This document shows positions 1 through 11,445 of a stretch of 64,000 nt of DNA, piece by piece. This DNA is from Arion vulgaris (lineage: Eukaryota > Mollusca > Gastropoda > Stylommatophora > Arionidae). The notes beneath the pieces are model-generated. The model was not told the DNA's origin. It was given only the letters and a program-made list of their open reading frames with translations, and did no database searches. The translations under genes were made by a program, and so were the position numbers. Position 1 is the stretch's first letter. Every line of letters begins with the position of its first letter. The stretch lies in contig CM036754.1 in NCBI GenBank assembly GCA_020796225.1, forward strand, positions 46,184,084-46,248,083. Reading direction: 5' to 3'.

Positions 1-178
1 ATTTCTTACACAGGAAGATCTCAGCGGCAGTGCACGAACTCCGTAGCAGCGGCGGAGGTCCCGATGTAATTTATTAGGGGGTGAAGATATGTTGTAGGGA
101 TTGAGCAAACCTAGTACCATTGAAACGAGAGGCGAGCAGCTAACCTCTACGACACAGAGACCCCTACTAAAGCTTTTG
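1..178. repeat. Dispersed repeat family R1, partial copy cut by window start
   Basis: The text running from 'cttacacaggaagatctcag' through 'cacgaactccgtagca' and 'gatgtaattt' recurs at about 4580-4700, 18235-18300, 18620-18690 and 43500-43600. This copy jumps from the head to a tail containing 'accattgaaacgagaggcga' and 'cacagagacccct', so it lacks the middle part seen at 4740-4900. The family encodes nothing obvious. It could be a SINE or a MITE; I did not find convincing pol III boxes or terminal repeats. Confidence 0.65.
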
Positions 179-330
179 TATCCACTAGAATTAAGACTCG
201 AACAACCACATTGTCGTGAGTAATGCCGAGTGTTGTAAAGCCTTATACACAGAATGGGGTATCTTCTTCTTCTTCTTCTTCGTTCTCATACTCCGGCTGG
301 TTATAGCAAGATACAGTCCAGAGGACGGAA

Positions 331-540
331 TGGGTTGTGTCACAGTTTTCACCGTCAGCTGTGGTATCTGCAGCTTTTGGTTCGACATATCTCTTCAGCA
401 TGTTGTGTCACAGTTGTCCCCGTCAGCTGTGGTATCTGCAGCTTTTGGTTCGACATATCCGACTTCAGCATGTTGTGTCACAGTTGTCCCCGTCAGCTGT
501 GGTATCTGCAGCTTTTGGTTCGACATATCCGACTTCAGCA
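331..540. repeat. 70-bp tandem repeat, 3 copies
   Basis: Three copies start at 331, 401 and 471. Each contains 'cagctgtggtatctgcagc' and 'ttcgacatat'. Overlapping open frames here are by-products of the repeat. Confidence 0.9.
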
Positions 541-844
541 GTTCTTTTTTTGGGGGGTACCAGGTAAGCTTCTTCTTTTTTTTATCTCCACAAACTTATC
601 CCGACTTGTTAGTAGTCGTCTATTTCTGAGGCAGTCACGGTGGAGATAGAGTGAAGTATTGGTCAGCTTTATTCTTGTGCTAACCGTAGCCCTCGGCAAT
701 AGAAAGTCGACTAGATCATACCGGAAAACCAAAATTCTTGTTTAATGGGGGCTGGTTTTTGTATATGTTTGACAGAACACTGTAAGTTTTTTTTGAAATT
801 TTACTCAATTCTACAAGTCCATGGTTATTTATTGATGAAAACTA

Positions 845-1965
845 TTAATAATATTGATATTTCTTATTGTTAAACTGAACTTGTTACATAATACTGATAT
901 TCCTTATTGTTAAATTGAACTTGTAACATAATACTGATATTCCTTATTGTTAAATTGAACTTGTAACATAATACTGATGTTTCTTATTGTTAAACTGAAC
1001 TTGTAACATAATACTGATATTTCTTATTGTTAAATTGAACTTGTAACATAATACTGATATTTCTTATTGTTAAATTGAACTTGTAACATAATACTGATAT
1101 TTCTTATTGTTAAACTGAACTTGTAACATAATACTGATATTTCTTATTGTTAAACTGAACTTGTTACATAATACTGATATTACTTATTGTTAAACTGAAC
1201 TTGTAACATAATACTGATATTTCTTATTGTTAAATTGAACTTGTAACATAATACTGATATTACTTATTGTTAAACTGAACTTGCAACATAATACTGATAT
1301 CTCTTATTGTTAAACTGAACTTGTTACATAATATTGATATTTCTTATTGTTAAACTGAACTTGTTACATAATATTGATATTCCTTATTGTTAAACTGAAC
1401 TTGTAACATAATACTGATATTTCTTATTGTTAAACTGAATTTGTTACATAATATTGATATTTCTTATTGTTAAACTAAACTTGTAACATAATACTGATAT
1501 TACTTATTGTTAAACTGAACTTGTAACATAATACTGATATCTCTTATTGTTAAACTGAACTTGTTACATAATATTGATATTTCTTATTGTTAAACTGAAC
1601 TTGTAACATAATACTGATATCTCTTATTGTTAAATTGAACTTGTTACATAATACTGATATCTCTTATTGTTAAACTGAACTTGTTACATAATACTGATAT
1701 TCCTTATTGTTAAACTGAACTTGTAACATAATACTGATATTACTTACTGTTAAACTGAACTTGTAACATAATACTGATATCTCTTATTGTTAAACTGAAC
1801 TTGTAACATAATACTGATATCTCTTATTGTTAAATTGAACTTGTAACATAATACTGATATCTCTTATTGTTAAATTGAACTTGTAACATAATACTGATAT
1901 TTCTTATTGTTAAATTGAACATAATACTGATATTTCTTATTGTTAAATTGAACTTGTAACATAAT
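845..1965. repeat. 40-bp tandem array, about 28 copies
   Basis: The unit reads 'ttgtaacataatactgatat' followed by 'ttcttattgttaaactgaac'. Copies differ mainly at a few positions, for example ttgtaac/ttgttac and aaactg/aaattg. One unit near 1911-1925 is shortened. It lies inside the left terminus of the putative transposon. Confidence 0.95.
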
Positions 1966-2336
1966 ATAACCTTGATTTAACATTTTCTTTTTCAAATGAA
2001 TTCTTCTTTATACAACAATATTGGAATGTGAGGTCACGCGACGGTTGTGGTCTTATTTCCTAGAATATTTACACGAGCCCGCCGGACGTATGTTATCGGA
2101 AGCCACGAGCTAGAAGTCAACTATGAGACGCAAACTGCAACCAGCCTATGCAGCTTGTGTGTGGTCCCCAAAGATGTACGAGCATCTGGCCCCAGATTAG
2201 GTAACCAAATTTACAATGTAAAGGCAGCAATGTTCATATATTTTAGGACTACTCAAGTACACAAATATCACAATTAAAAAACAGAATTGGATCTCATTAC
2301 CACACTCCTTTCTAATACAGTGAAATGTATTTGTAG

Positions 2337-2516
2337 GTCGTGGGAGTCACAGACCTGAAAGTTTGAAAACCGCTGATGTATGTCGTGGGAGTCACAGACC
2401 TGAAAGTTTGAAAACCGCTGATGTATGTCGTGGGAATCACAGACCTGAAAGTTTGAAAACCGCTGATGTATGTCGTGGGAGTCACAGACCTGAAAGTTTG
2501 AAAACCGCTGATGTAG
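2337..2516. repeat. 45-bp tandem repeat, 4 copies
   Basis: Four nearly identical units begin 'gtcgtgggagtcacagacct' at 2337, 2382, 2427 and 2472. They lie in the interior of the element at 757-3130. Confidence 0.93.
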
Positions 2517-2742
2517 ACTAATTAAAATAATCGGAAAAGTCTTTGAGATTTGTAAATATTATTTACTGATCTGTTAGTGTCACGTGATTGTGTATGGTCA
2601 CGGCCACCTGTAACAGTAGCACGTAAAGCTAAGTCGATAGATCGGAAATTCCCGTTGAGCGGTTGTCTTGTATATATATTTTATTCATAGCCAACTATAA
2701 ACTCATACGGCCGGTGGACTCAGGTAAAAATTATAGGAAATA

Positions 2743-2820
2743 CAGGGTGTTCAAGATAAAAGTAGCCCGGTTTACAAATAAAAACTTGCCAATCGGGCTA
2801 CTTTTATCTTGAACACCCTG
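2743..2820. mobile_element. Hairpin MITE, mariner-like (TA flanked)
   Basis: A perfect 27-bp inverted repeat (2743-2769 against 2794-2820) begins CAGGGTGTTCAAGATAAAAG and is separated by a 24-nt loop. It is flanked on both sides by TA (2741-2742 and 2821-2822), the target duplication expected of Tc1/mariner elements. It contains no coding sequence. It sits inside the larger inverted-terminus element. Confidence 0.75.
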
Positions 2821-2932
2821 TATTACCACAACCGGTCACGTGACATCGCTTATTAGTATTGTTTTATATAGACGAATTCATTTTGAAATCAACACAACAT
2901 GCTAAATCAAGGTTATATTATGTTACAAGTGA

Positions 2933-3041
2933 AGTTTAATAATAAGGAATATCAGTATTATGTTACAAGTTCAGTTTAACAATAAGAAATATCAGTATTA
3001 TATTACAAGTTCAGTTTAACAATAAGGAATATCAGTATTTT
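2933..3041. repeat. Inverted copies of the 40-bp array unit, 3 copies
   Basis: Three units are the reverse complement of the 845-1965 monomer ('gttcagtttaacaataag', 'aatatcagtattatgttaca'). They form part of the right terminus of the putative transposon. Confidence 0.9.
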
Positions 3042-3189
3042 GAATATTTTTCACCAATATTTAACCATAAACTCATAGAATTTAGTAAAATTGCAAAAAA
3101 AAAAGCTAGCAGCGTTCTATCAAACAAATATAAATTACAGCCCACCAACTGACAGTAAGTCAGCGTTTCTCGGTTCAGTTATGCGGCCC

Positions 3190-3308
3190 AATATTAGAGT
3201 TGGTTATGATTTTATTGAACAGTGCAAGCTTTGTTGAAATTTAACACAATTCTATGAGTTCCTGGTTTTTGATTGACGAAAAGTGTTAATAAAACTTTAG
3301 TGTTACAT
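3190..3308. repeat. Second transposon-terminus-like block before the 22-bp array
   Basis: The block around 3213-3300 ('caattctatgagttcctggt', then 'gattgacgaaaagtgttaat') aligns with the outer block at 770-855 ('caattctacaagtccatggt', 'attgatgaaaactattaat'). Here it leads into a different satellite. It is probably the end of a related element. Confidence 0.55.
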
Positions 3309-3776
3309 TAAAATTGTGACATAGTATAACATTGTTTGTGACATAGTATAACATTGTTTGTGACATAGTGTAACATTGTTTTTGACATAGTGTAACATTG
3401 TTTTTGACATAGTGTAACATTGTTTGTGACATAGTGTAACAATGTTTGTGACATAGTATAACATTGTTTGTGACATAGTGTAACATTGTTTGTGACATAG
3501 TATAACATTGTTTGTGACATAGTGTAACATTGTTTGTGACATAGTGTAACATTGTTTTTGACATAGTGTAACATTGTTTTTGACATAGTGTAACATTGTT
3601 TGTGACATAGTGTAACAATGTTTGTGACATAGTATAACATTGTTTGTGACATAGTGTAACATTGTTTTTGACATAGTGTAACATTGTTTGTGACATAGTG
3701 TAACAATGTTTGTGACATAGTGTAACATTGTTTGTGACATAGTGTAACATTGTTTGTGACATAGTGTAACATTGTT
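3309..3776. repeat. 22-bp tandem array, about 21 copies
   Basis: The unit is 'acattgtttgtgacatagtg' plus 'ta', with g/t and g/a variants. Three units make 66 nt, so all three reverse frames stay open. Those open frames are not genes. Confidence 0.95.
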
Positions 3777-3844
3777 TTGTTTTTACAATGAATGTATCTT
3801 CGTCTAACAATTTGGTAAAAATGCAATGGTCATGTTACATAGGG

Positions 3845-3975
3845 ACGTAAGAAAAAAAGACGAACAAAGACAAACATTAAGAGAGAAAGAAAGAAAAAGA
3901 AAAAGAGAGAAAGAGAAAGAAAGAAAGAGAGGCAAAGAAGTAAGAGAAAAAGAGAACCAAAAGGAAAGAGAAAGA
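3845..3975. repeat. Purine-rich low-complexity tract
   Basis: A GAAA/GAGA-rich strand-asymmetric tract with no coding or RNA signal. Confidence 0.85.
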
Positions 3976-4376
3976 TACTATCTATAGTTGATAAAGTCAA
4001 TATAATTACACCACATAACAATGCGTACAATCTACATATACTGTGCATATATTAATATATATTAACATATATTACTACTCACCAGTGGACCAACCGATGT
4101 ACAGAAAGTTTTGCAACAAATATTGAATGTTGTGCTACAACACATAACCGATGTAAGAACAACAATAGAAGACCGGTAATTGTGGAAACATGCAACATCG
4201 TACGATTCATAAATACGGGAAGACCCAATGACGTCAAGTTTGTTAGTTGGGTATTCCTCTTTCACGTGAGCTATAAATTATCATAATTTATTCTTAAATT
4301 TCGAAGAAATGATATCATTGTTGGGTTTGTATGAAAGGGAATTATTTTATGATTGATTTGTCTTTCTGACGTTCTA
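3976..4376. other. AT-rich interval without recognised genes
   Basis: I see no supported gene or RNA. The interval ends in a short (ATC)n microsatellite at about 4380-4402. Confidence 0.5.
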
Positions 4377-4486
4377 ATTTTATCATCATCATCATCATCA
4401 TCTGTAGGTATGTAGTATTCATTATGTGATACACTAACATTACACAGGTAATTAGGTCCCTAGGTGCAGAATTATGATCACGGGCA

Positions 4487-4567
4487 GGCGTGATTGATTG
4501 ATTGATCAATCGATCAATAAATCAACTAATCGATCGATCGATTGATTGATCGATTGATTGATTGATA
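4487..4567. repeat. (GATT)n microsatellite with inverted segments
   Basis: Runs of 'gattgattgatt' alternate with their complement ('atcaatcgatcaat'), so the tract can fold on itself. Confidence 0.85.
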
Positions 4568-4574
4568 GGATTGT

Positions 4575-4930
4575 CCTCAGTGCTCTTCGGTAAGTAGCCA
4601 TGTATGTTCCGATCTCTTTCTTACGCAGGTAGATCTCAGAGGTAGTGTACGAACCCCGTAGCACCGGCAAGGGTCTCCAATGTAAATTTTAATATGATGC
4701 AAATATTTAGTCGGAATTTTATTTCTAATCAATCTAATTAATGTGTACTAGGGAGCGGCTTTCCAGCCTGCTCTTGTCGATTTTGAGCTGCTACGGGGTT
4801 TTTACGGGCTCAACTTAAACACAGGACCTACGTTTTTATCGTCCGTCTCCGATAGGACTAGGAACTCGATCTCACCTACACTGAAATCAGGATCTCTGGA
4901 AAAATAACATGATCGAGTAGTTTTTCAACT
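4575..4930. repeat. Dispersed repeat family R1, longer copy
   Basis: This copy has the head ('gatctctttcttacgcaggt', 'ccgtagcaccggcaagggtc') and the middle and tail missing from the copy at the window start: 'gctttccagcctgctcttgt', 'cgattttgagctgc', 'ctcgatctcacctacactga'. The middle segment is homologous to the 61-bp unit amplified at 43.6-50.5 kb, and the tail matches 50525-50575. Confidence 0.65.
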
Positions 4931-5336
4931 AGAAAACGAGCACCTTACCTCAGCGGTATATCCATCAACATAAAGGAGACCAACAAAATAGATCTGCAGA
5001 GCACTTTCATACAGTTCTATATAGAAACCCTACTCGTGTGGTGCCGGAGCTTGCAAGGGGAGCAAAGACTAGTACCACTGCGATCTACAAGGCATGTCGT
5101 AAGAGGCGACTGATGTAGGACCTAGAGAAGCTACCCTAGTAAATAAAAATCATCGCAGAAATCGGATGTGCTGGCCTACTTGTAGACGCATAGCTGGCAC
5201 ACCGTAAAATCGCTCTTAGACTCAGGTCACATACGAATCAATCAGAGAGGTTAACAAGTGGTCGATATGGGGCGTTGGAAGACGATATCAAGAACCAGAA
5301 GAAGAAGCTCAGATTAGCAACTCCAAACGGCAGCAA
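4931..5336. other. Interval without recognised genes
   Basis: Mixed single-copy-looking sequence. Near 5090-5110 'aaggcatgtcgtaagaggcg' may be decayed retroelement sequence, but I cannot assign it. Confidence 0.35.
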
Positions 5337-5514
5337 ATCGCTCTTAGACTCAGGTCACATACGAATAGCTCAGATTAGCAACTCCAAACGGCAGCAAATC
5401 GCCGCTCTCTAGACTCTAGGTCACATACGAATAGCTCAGATTAGCAACTCCAAACGGCAGCACGATCGCTCTTAGACTCAGGTCACATACGAATAGCTCA
5501 GATTAGCAACTCCA
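5337..5514. repeat. Tandem repeat of about 60-66 bp, 3 copies
   Basis: The unit contains 'ctcttagactcaggtcacat' and 'gctcagattagcaactccaa'. A divergent partial copy begins at about 5211. Confidence 0.85.
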
Positions 5515-5691
5515 ACGAATTGAAAATGAGAAGAGATGTCATGCCAAATCAACAGATAGAGGTAAATTGTCATCTCACTGTCCAAAAGCAATAGAGCACT
5601 TGGAGATAACAGCAGACATGCACAAAAGTGAATCCACAGATGATTGCAACGTGTATGGTTGATTTGTTCAACACAGTACAGGACAACAGAT

Positions 5692-5783
5692 GGGGTCCCA
5701 GGGACTAGACAGATAGACAACAGATGGGGTCCCAGGAGCTAGGCAGACAGACAACAGATGGGGTCCCAGGAGCTAGGCAGACA
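5692..5783. repeat. Short tandem repeat of about 34 bp, 3 copies
   Basis: Copies of 'ggggtcccaggagctaggca' alternate with 'gacagacaacagat'. Confidence 0.85.
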
Positions 5784-5882
5784 GAGGTTGTTGTAAAGAT
5801 AATCAACAAGTGGGGATAGAAAGTGATAGACTTAAAGAGAATTAAAAGGGGTAGACAGACACAATAGAATGTGGAAACAGGA

Positions 5883-6290
5883 CAGCAAAGAATGAAGAGT
5901 GACAGAGCATGGACAGTGACAGAGCATGGACAGTGACAGAGCATGGACAGTGACAGAGCATGGACAGTGATAGAGAATAGACAGTGACAGAGAATAGACA
6001 GTGACAGAGCACGGACAGTGAAAGAGAACAGACAGTGACAGAGAACAGACAGTGACAGAGAATAGACAGTGACAGAGAATAGACAGTGACAGAGAACAGA
6101 CAGTGACAGAGCATGGACAGTGACAGAGCATGGACAGTGACAGAGAATAGACAGTGACAGAGAATGGACAGTGACATAGAATAGACAGTGGGAAAGAATA
6201 GACAGGTACAGAGCATGGGCAGTGACAGAGCATGGACTGTGAAAGAGCATGGACAGTGACAGAGAATAGAAAAGGAGAGACAGAGAATAG
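5883..6290. repeat. 17-bp tandem array, about 24 copies
   Basis: The unit is 'acagtgacagagaatag', alternating with an 'acagtgacagagcatgg' version. Three units (51 nt) keep several reverse frames open. I reject those frames as genes. Confidence 0.93.
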
Positions 6291-6637
6291 AAAGTAACAG
6301 ACCGAGAAAAGTAACAGACAGATAAATGCAATAGACAACAAAGATTGGACGTTGGCAAACATAGACATGTCAAATAATAAACAGAAGAAATCAGATCAGA
6401 TCAACAAGAAAGTGATAAGGACAAGATGATGTCATTCTATTCTTGTTGACATCAAAGACAAATGTTAATAAAGACAATATCATGGAAACAAGTTCAGTTT
6501 AAACACTTCTAGAATGCTTATTTCTATCTGGAAAGTTGTATCAACTGGCGCATTCGATCACGATTCTGCATAACTTTGTGTTTTGGCGTTCTATGTTAAC
6601 GCATATATCGTTCAGTGTTACAATGTTATAGTATCCA

Positions 6638-6657
6638 TTCTCTCACTCTCTCTCTCG

Positions 6658-6688
<31 letters not shown>

Positions 6689-7027
6689 ACTCTCTCTATC
6701 TCTCACTCTCTCTATCTCTCTCACTCTCTCTCTCTCTCTCTCTATCTCTCTCACTCTCTCTCTCATCTGTCTCGCTATCTCTCTATCTCTCTCTCTCTCT
6801 CTACCTCTCTCTCTATCTCTCTCACTCTCTCTATCTCTCTCTCACTCTCTCTCTACCTCTCTCTCTATCTCTCTCACTCTCTCTCTCTATCTGTCTCGCT
6901 ATCTCTCTATCTCTCTCTCTCTCTCTACCTCTCTCTCTATCTCTCTCACTCTCTCTCTCTATCTGTCTCGCTATCTCTCTCGCTATCTCTCTCTCTCTCT
7001 ATCTCTCTCTCTCTATCTCTCTTTCTC

Positions 7028-7062
<35 letters not shown>
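6638..7062. repeat. CT-rich microsatellite
   Basis: A pyrimidine tract of CTCTCTAT/CTCTCACT blocks of about 425 bp. Larger blocks containing 'atctgtctcgctatctctct' recur at about 6767, 6890 and 6960, which implies block duplication. Confidence 0.95.
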
Positions 7063-7064
<2 letters not shown>

Positions 7065-7218
7065 GTTACTGCCTGTAATATCACATTTTAGGCCGGTGTA
7101 TGACAGGGTGGACATGAGCATGTGGAATTTAATGGTCTCATGGCTAGTGCAGTCGCAGCGAAATTGTTCAGATTGTGGGATTTTTTCTTTATGCACCAGA
7201 CAGAAAAAAAACTTGTTG

Positions 7219-10018
7219 TAATATATATATATATAATCCAATATACTAAATATATATATAATCCAATATACTAAATATATATATAATCCAATATACTAAA
7301 TATATATAATCCAATATACTAAATATATATATAATCCAATATACTAAATATATATATAATCCAATATACTAAATATATATATAATCCAATATACTAAATA
7401 TATATAATCCAATATACTAAATATATATAATCCAATATACTAAATATATATAATCCAATATACTAAATATATATATAATCCACTATACTAAATATATATA
7501 TATATAATCCAATATACTAAATATATATAATCCAATATACTAAATATATATAATCCAATATACTAAATATATATATAATCCAATATACTAAATATATATA
7601 TATAATCCAATATACTAAATATATATATATATAATCCAATATACTAAATATATATAATCCAATATACTAAATATATATATATAATCCAATATACTAAATA
7701 TATATAATCCAATATACTAAATATATATAATCCAATATACTAAATATATATAATCCAATATACTAAATATATATAATCCAATATACTAAATATATATAAT
7801 CCAATATACTAAATATATATAATCCAATATACTAAATATATATAATCCAATATACTAAATATATATATATATAATCCAATATACTAAATATATATATAAT
7901 CCAATATACTAAATATATATATAATCCAATATACTAAATATATATATATATAATCCAATATACTAAATATATATATATATAATCCAATATACTAAATATA
8001 TATAATCCAATATACTAAATATATATATAATCCAATATACTAAATATATATATATAATCCAATATACTAAATATATATATATATAATCCAATATACTAAA
8101 TATATATAATCCAATATACTAAATATATATATATATAATCCAATATACTAAATATATATAATCCAATATACTAAATATATATAATCCAATATACTAAATA
8201 TATATATATAATCAAATATACTAAATATATATAATCAATATACTAAATATATATATATATAATCAATATACTAAATATATATAATCAATATACTAAATAT
8301 ATATATATATAATCCAATATACTAAATATATATATAATCCAATATACTAAATATATATAATCCAATATACTAAATATATATATATAATCCAATATACTAA
8401 ATATATATAATCCAATATACTAAATATATATATATAATCCAATATACTAAATATATATATATATAATCCAATATACTAAATATGTATATATAAATAATCC
8501 AATATACTAAATATATATATATATAATCGAATATATTAAATATATATATATAATCCAATATACTAAATATATATAATCCAATATACTAAATATATATAAT
8601 CCAATATACTAAATATATATAATCCAATATACTAAATATATATAATCCAATATACTAAATATATATAATCCAATATACTAAATATATATAATCCAATATA
8701 CTAAATATATATATATAATCCAATATACTAAATATATATAATCCAATATACTAAATATATATATATATAATCCAATATACTAAATATATATAATCCAATA
8801 TACTAAATATATATATATATAATCCAATATACTAAATATATATATAATCCAATATACTAAATATATATAATCCAATATACTAAATATATATATATAATCC
8901 AATATACTAAATATATATAATCCAATATACTAAATATATATATATAATCCAATATACTAAATATATATATATATAATCCAATATACTAAATATGTATATA
9001 TAAATAATCCAATATACTAAATATATATATATATAATCGAATATATTAAATATATATATATAATCCAATATACTAAATATATATAATCCAATATACTAAA
9101 TATATATAATCCAATATACTAAATATATATAATCCAATATACTAAATATATATAATCCAATATACTAAATATATATAATCCAATATACTAAATATATATA
9201 ATCCAATATACTAAATATATATAATCCAATATACTAAATATATATATAATCCAATATACTAAATATATATAATCCAATATACTAAATATATATAATCCAA
9301 TATACTAAATATATATATATATATATATAATCCAATATACTAAATATATATAATCCAATATACTAAATATATATATATAATCCAATATACTAAATATATA
9401 TAATCCAATATACTAAATATATATAATCCAATATACTAAATATATATAATCCAATATACTAAATATATATAATCCAATATACTAAATATATATATATAAT
9501 CAAATATACTAAATATATATATATATAATCAATATATAAATATATATATATAATCAATATACTAAATATATATAATCCAATATACTAAATATATATATAG
9601 ATATATATATATATAATCCAATATACTAAATATATATATATATATATATATAATAATATATAAATATATATAAATAATCAATATACTAAATATATATATA
9701 TATATAATCAATATATAAATATATATATATAATCCAATATACTAAATATATATAATCCAATATACTAAATATATATATATAATCCAATATACTAAATATA
9801 TATATATATAATCCAATATACTAAATATATATATATATATAATCCAATATACTAAATATATATATATATAATCCAATATACTAAATATATATATATAATC
9901 AAATATACTAAATATATATATATATAATCCAATATACTAAATATATATATATATAATCCAATATACTAAAAATACATATAAATAATTCAATATATTAAAT
10001 ATGTATACATAATCCAAT
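7219..10018. repeat. AT-rich array of 'aatccaatatactaaatata' units (2.8 kb)
   Basis: A constant core 'ataatccaatatactaaata' is joined by (TA)n linkers of variable length, so unit length varies from about 21 to 35 bp. Rare variants (aatcga, tatgtatata) recur 510 bp apart, showing a block duplication. No coding potential. Confidence 0.95.
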
Positions 10019-10019
10019 A

Positions 10020-10134
10020 TGAAATGAAAATGAAAATCGTGACATATCCTAAAGGACGTAGCCATCAACCACAGTAAACGAGTCGTTGATTTTCTAGACA
10101 CCACTTAGACGTTGAGTAGTTTGCCATTGCTTTC
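10020..10134 (-). mobile_element. SINE-B, 5'-truncated copy
   Basis: On the minus strand this matches the 3' half of the element at 38201-38444: 'gcaatggcaaactactcaac', 'aatcaacgactcg' and 'ttgatggctacgtcctttag'. The tRNA-like head is absent. Confidence 0.75.
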
Positions 10135-10462
10135 ATTTATATTAAATGTTATTATTGATATCTAAGATAATAACTTGGAAGATTTAGAATCAAATTAAAG
10201 AAAGGCTTCTATGTAAAAAGTCACTGTAGTGGTTAGTGATGTGATTGGTCCACATTTGTATGCCGCTAGAGGGGTTGTTGGTATGGAATGAGTTTTTAAA
10301 TGTCCAGACTCTGCATAATGTGTCATGCCCATCTTGTGAGCAATTCTCATATAAATTATATAATCTTTCATTTATCTCTCTCTCTCTCTCATGCCTTTTA
10401 AACCCAGATTGGGGCATATGCCCTCAACCAACTCATGCCAAGTCTTGCTATCTCTAGCTATC
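10135..10462. other. Interval without recognised genes
   Basis: Contains a short (CT)n run at 10374-10390 and otherwise nothing I can assign. Confidence 0.4.
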
Positions 10463-10925
10463 TCATGCTGCTTCCTCCATCTCTTCTTTATATTGTGCTT
10501 CCTCCATCTCTTCTTTATATTGTGCTTCCTCCATCTCTTCTTTATATTGTGCTTCCTCCATCTCTTCTTTATATTGTGCTTCCTCCATATCTTCTTTATA
10601 TTGTGCTTCCTCCATCTCTTCTTTATATTGTGCTTCCTCCATCTCTTCTTTATATTGTGCTTCCTCCATCTCTTCTTTATATTGTGCTTCCTCCATCTCT
10701 TCTTTATATTGTGCTTCCTCCATCTCTTCTTTATATTGTGCTTCCTCCATATCTTCTTTATATTGTGCTTCCTCCATCTCTTCTTTATATTGTGCTTCCT
10801 CCATCTCTTCTTTATATTGTGCTTCCTCCATCTCTTCTTTATATTGTGCTTCCTCCATCTCTTCTTTATATTGTGCTTCCTCCATCTCTTCTTTATATTG
10901 TGCTTCCTCCATCTCTTCTTTATAT
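10463..10925. repeat. 27-bp tandem array, 17 copies
   Basis: The unit is 'cttcctccatctcttcttta' plus 'tattgtg', very uniform. Because 27 is divisible by 3 and the unit has no stop in several frames, both strands show long open frames; the minus frame would be an EEMEEAQYK repeat. No flanking start context, splice signal or non-repeat coding sequence supports expression. Confidence 0.95.
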
Positions 10926-10949
10926 AGTGATCTCTGCCTTCAAATCTCT

Positions 10950-11262
10950 TCTCCGTGCATCTTTCAATTTATTATCAAATAAATCGTGACATCTTTCAAT
11001 TTATTATCAAATAAATCCTGACATCTTTCAATTTATTCTCATATAAATCATAACATCTTTCAATTTATTTTCATATAATTCATGACATCTTTCAATTTAT
11101 TCTCCTATAAATCATGACATCTTTCAATTTATTCTCCTATAAATCATGACATCTTTCAATTTATTCTCATATAATTCATGACATCTTTCAATTTATTCTC
11201 CTATAAATCATGACATCTTTCAATTTATTCTCATATAAATCATGACATCTTTCAATTTAATC
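10950..11262. repeat. 32-bp tandem array, about 10 copies
   Basis: The unit is 'gacatctttcaatttattct' plus 'cctataaatcat'. It directly abuts the Penelope terminal fragment. Confidence 0.9.
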
Positions 11263-11264
11263 AT

Positions 11265-11445
11265 GGCTAAACACGTAAAAACAAAGTACTGTAGTTTTAC
11301 AAAATACAAAATCAATCTCAATACATAGCAACATTTCGACAAAAAAGTCTTTATCAAGCAAAGGATACAACAAAAGTGAAAAAATTCACTTCTTACACGG
11401 CACAAAACATATGAAATTAGACAATAAATCCCTAACGGTTCTAAA
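11265..11445 (-). mobile_element. Penelope-like element terminal fragment
   Basis: On the minus strand it carries the same terminal motif order as 39035-39150: 'tttgcttgataaag', a GAC/GTC stem, GAAA, then 'tttgtaaaactacagtactt' and 'tgtttttacgtgttta'. It retains no coding sequence and is more diverged than the copies near 36-39 kb. Confidence 0.7.

Larger units (their letters stand above)
757..3130. mobile_element. Putative non-autonomous DNA transposon with long satellite-bearing inverted termini
   Basis: The left end (about 757-2058) and right end (about 2822-3130) are reverse complements in the same order. A unique outer block comes first (left 'caattctacaagtccatggt', right as its complement near 3065-3085). 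Then come 40-bp tandem units, about 28 on the left and 3 on the right, then an inner block of about 85 bp ('aaccttgatttaacat' on the left, its counterpart at 2908-2923 on the right, reaching 'ggttgtgg'). No transposase is visible between the ends. This architecture is known from invertebrate tandem-repeat-bearing MITEs and Helentron-like elements, but the class is not determined here. The right end was recognised by eye, so boundaries are approximate. Confidence 0.6.

Noticed and set aside
2047..2277. 76-codon plus-strand frame
   Set aside because: Starts at GTG, has no motif, and lies in the interior of a non-autonomous element.
3286..3826. Three reverse frames with LHYVTNNVTLCHKQC-type repeats
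   Set aside because: 22-bp array read in three phases.
10463..10912. Minus-strand open frame encoding EEMEEAQYK repeats
   Set aside because: Entirely within a 27-bp tandem array; other frames and the other strand are equally open, and no unique flanking coding sequence exists.
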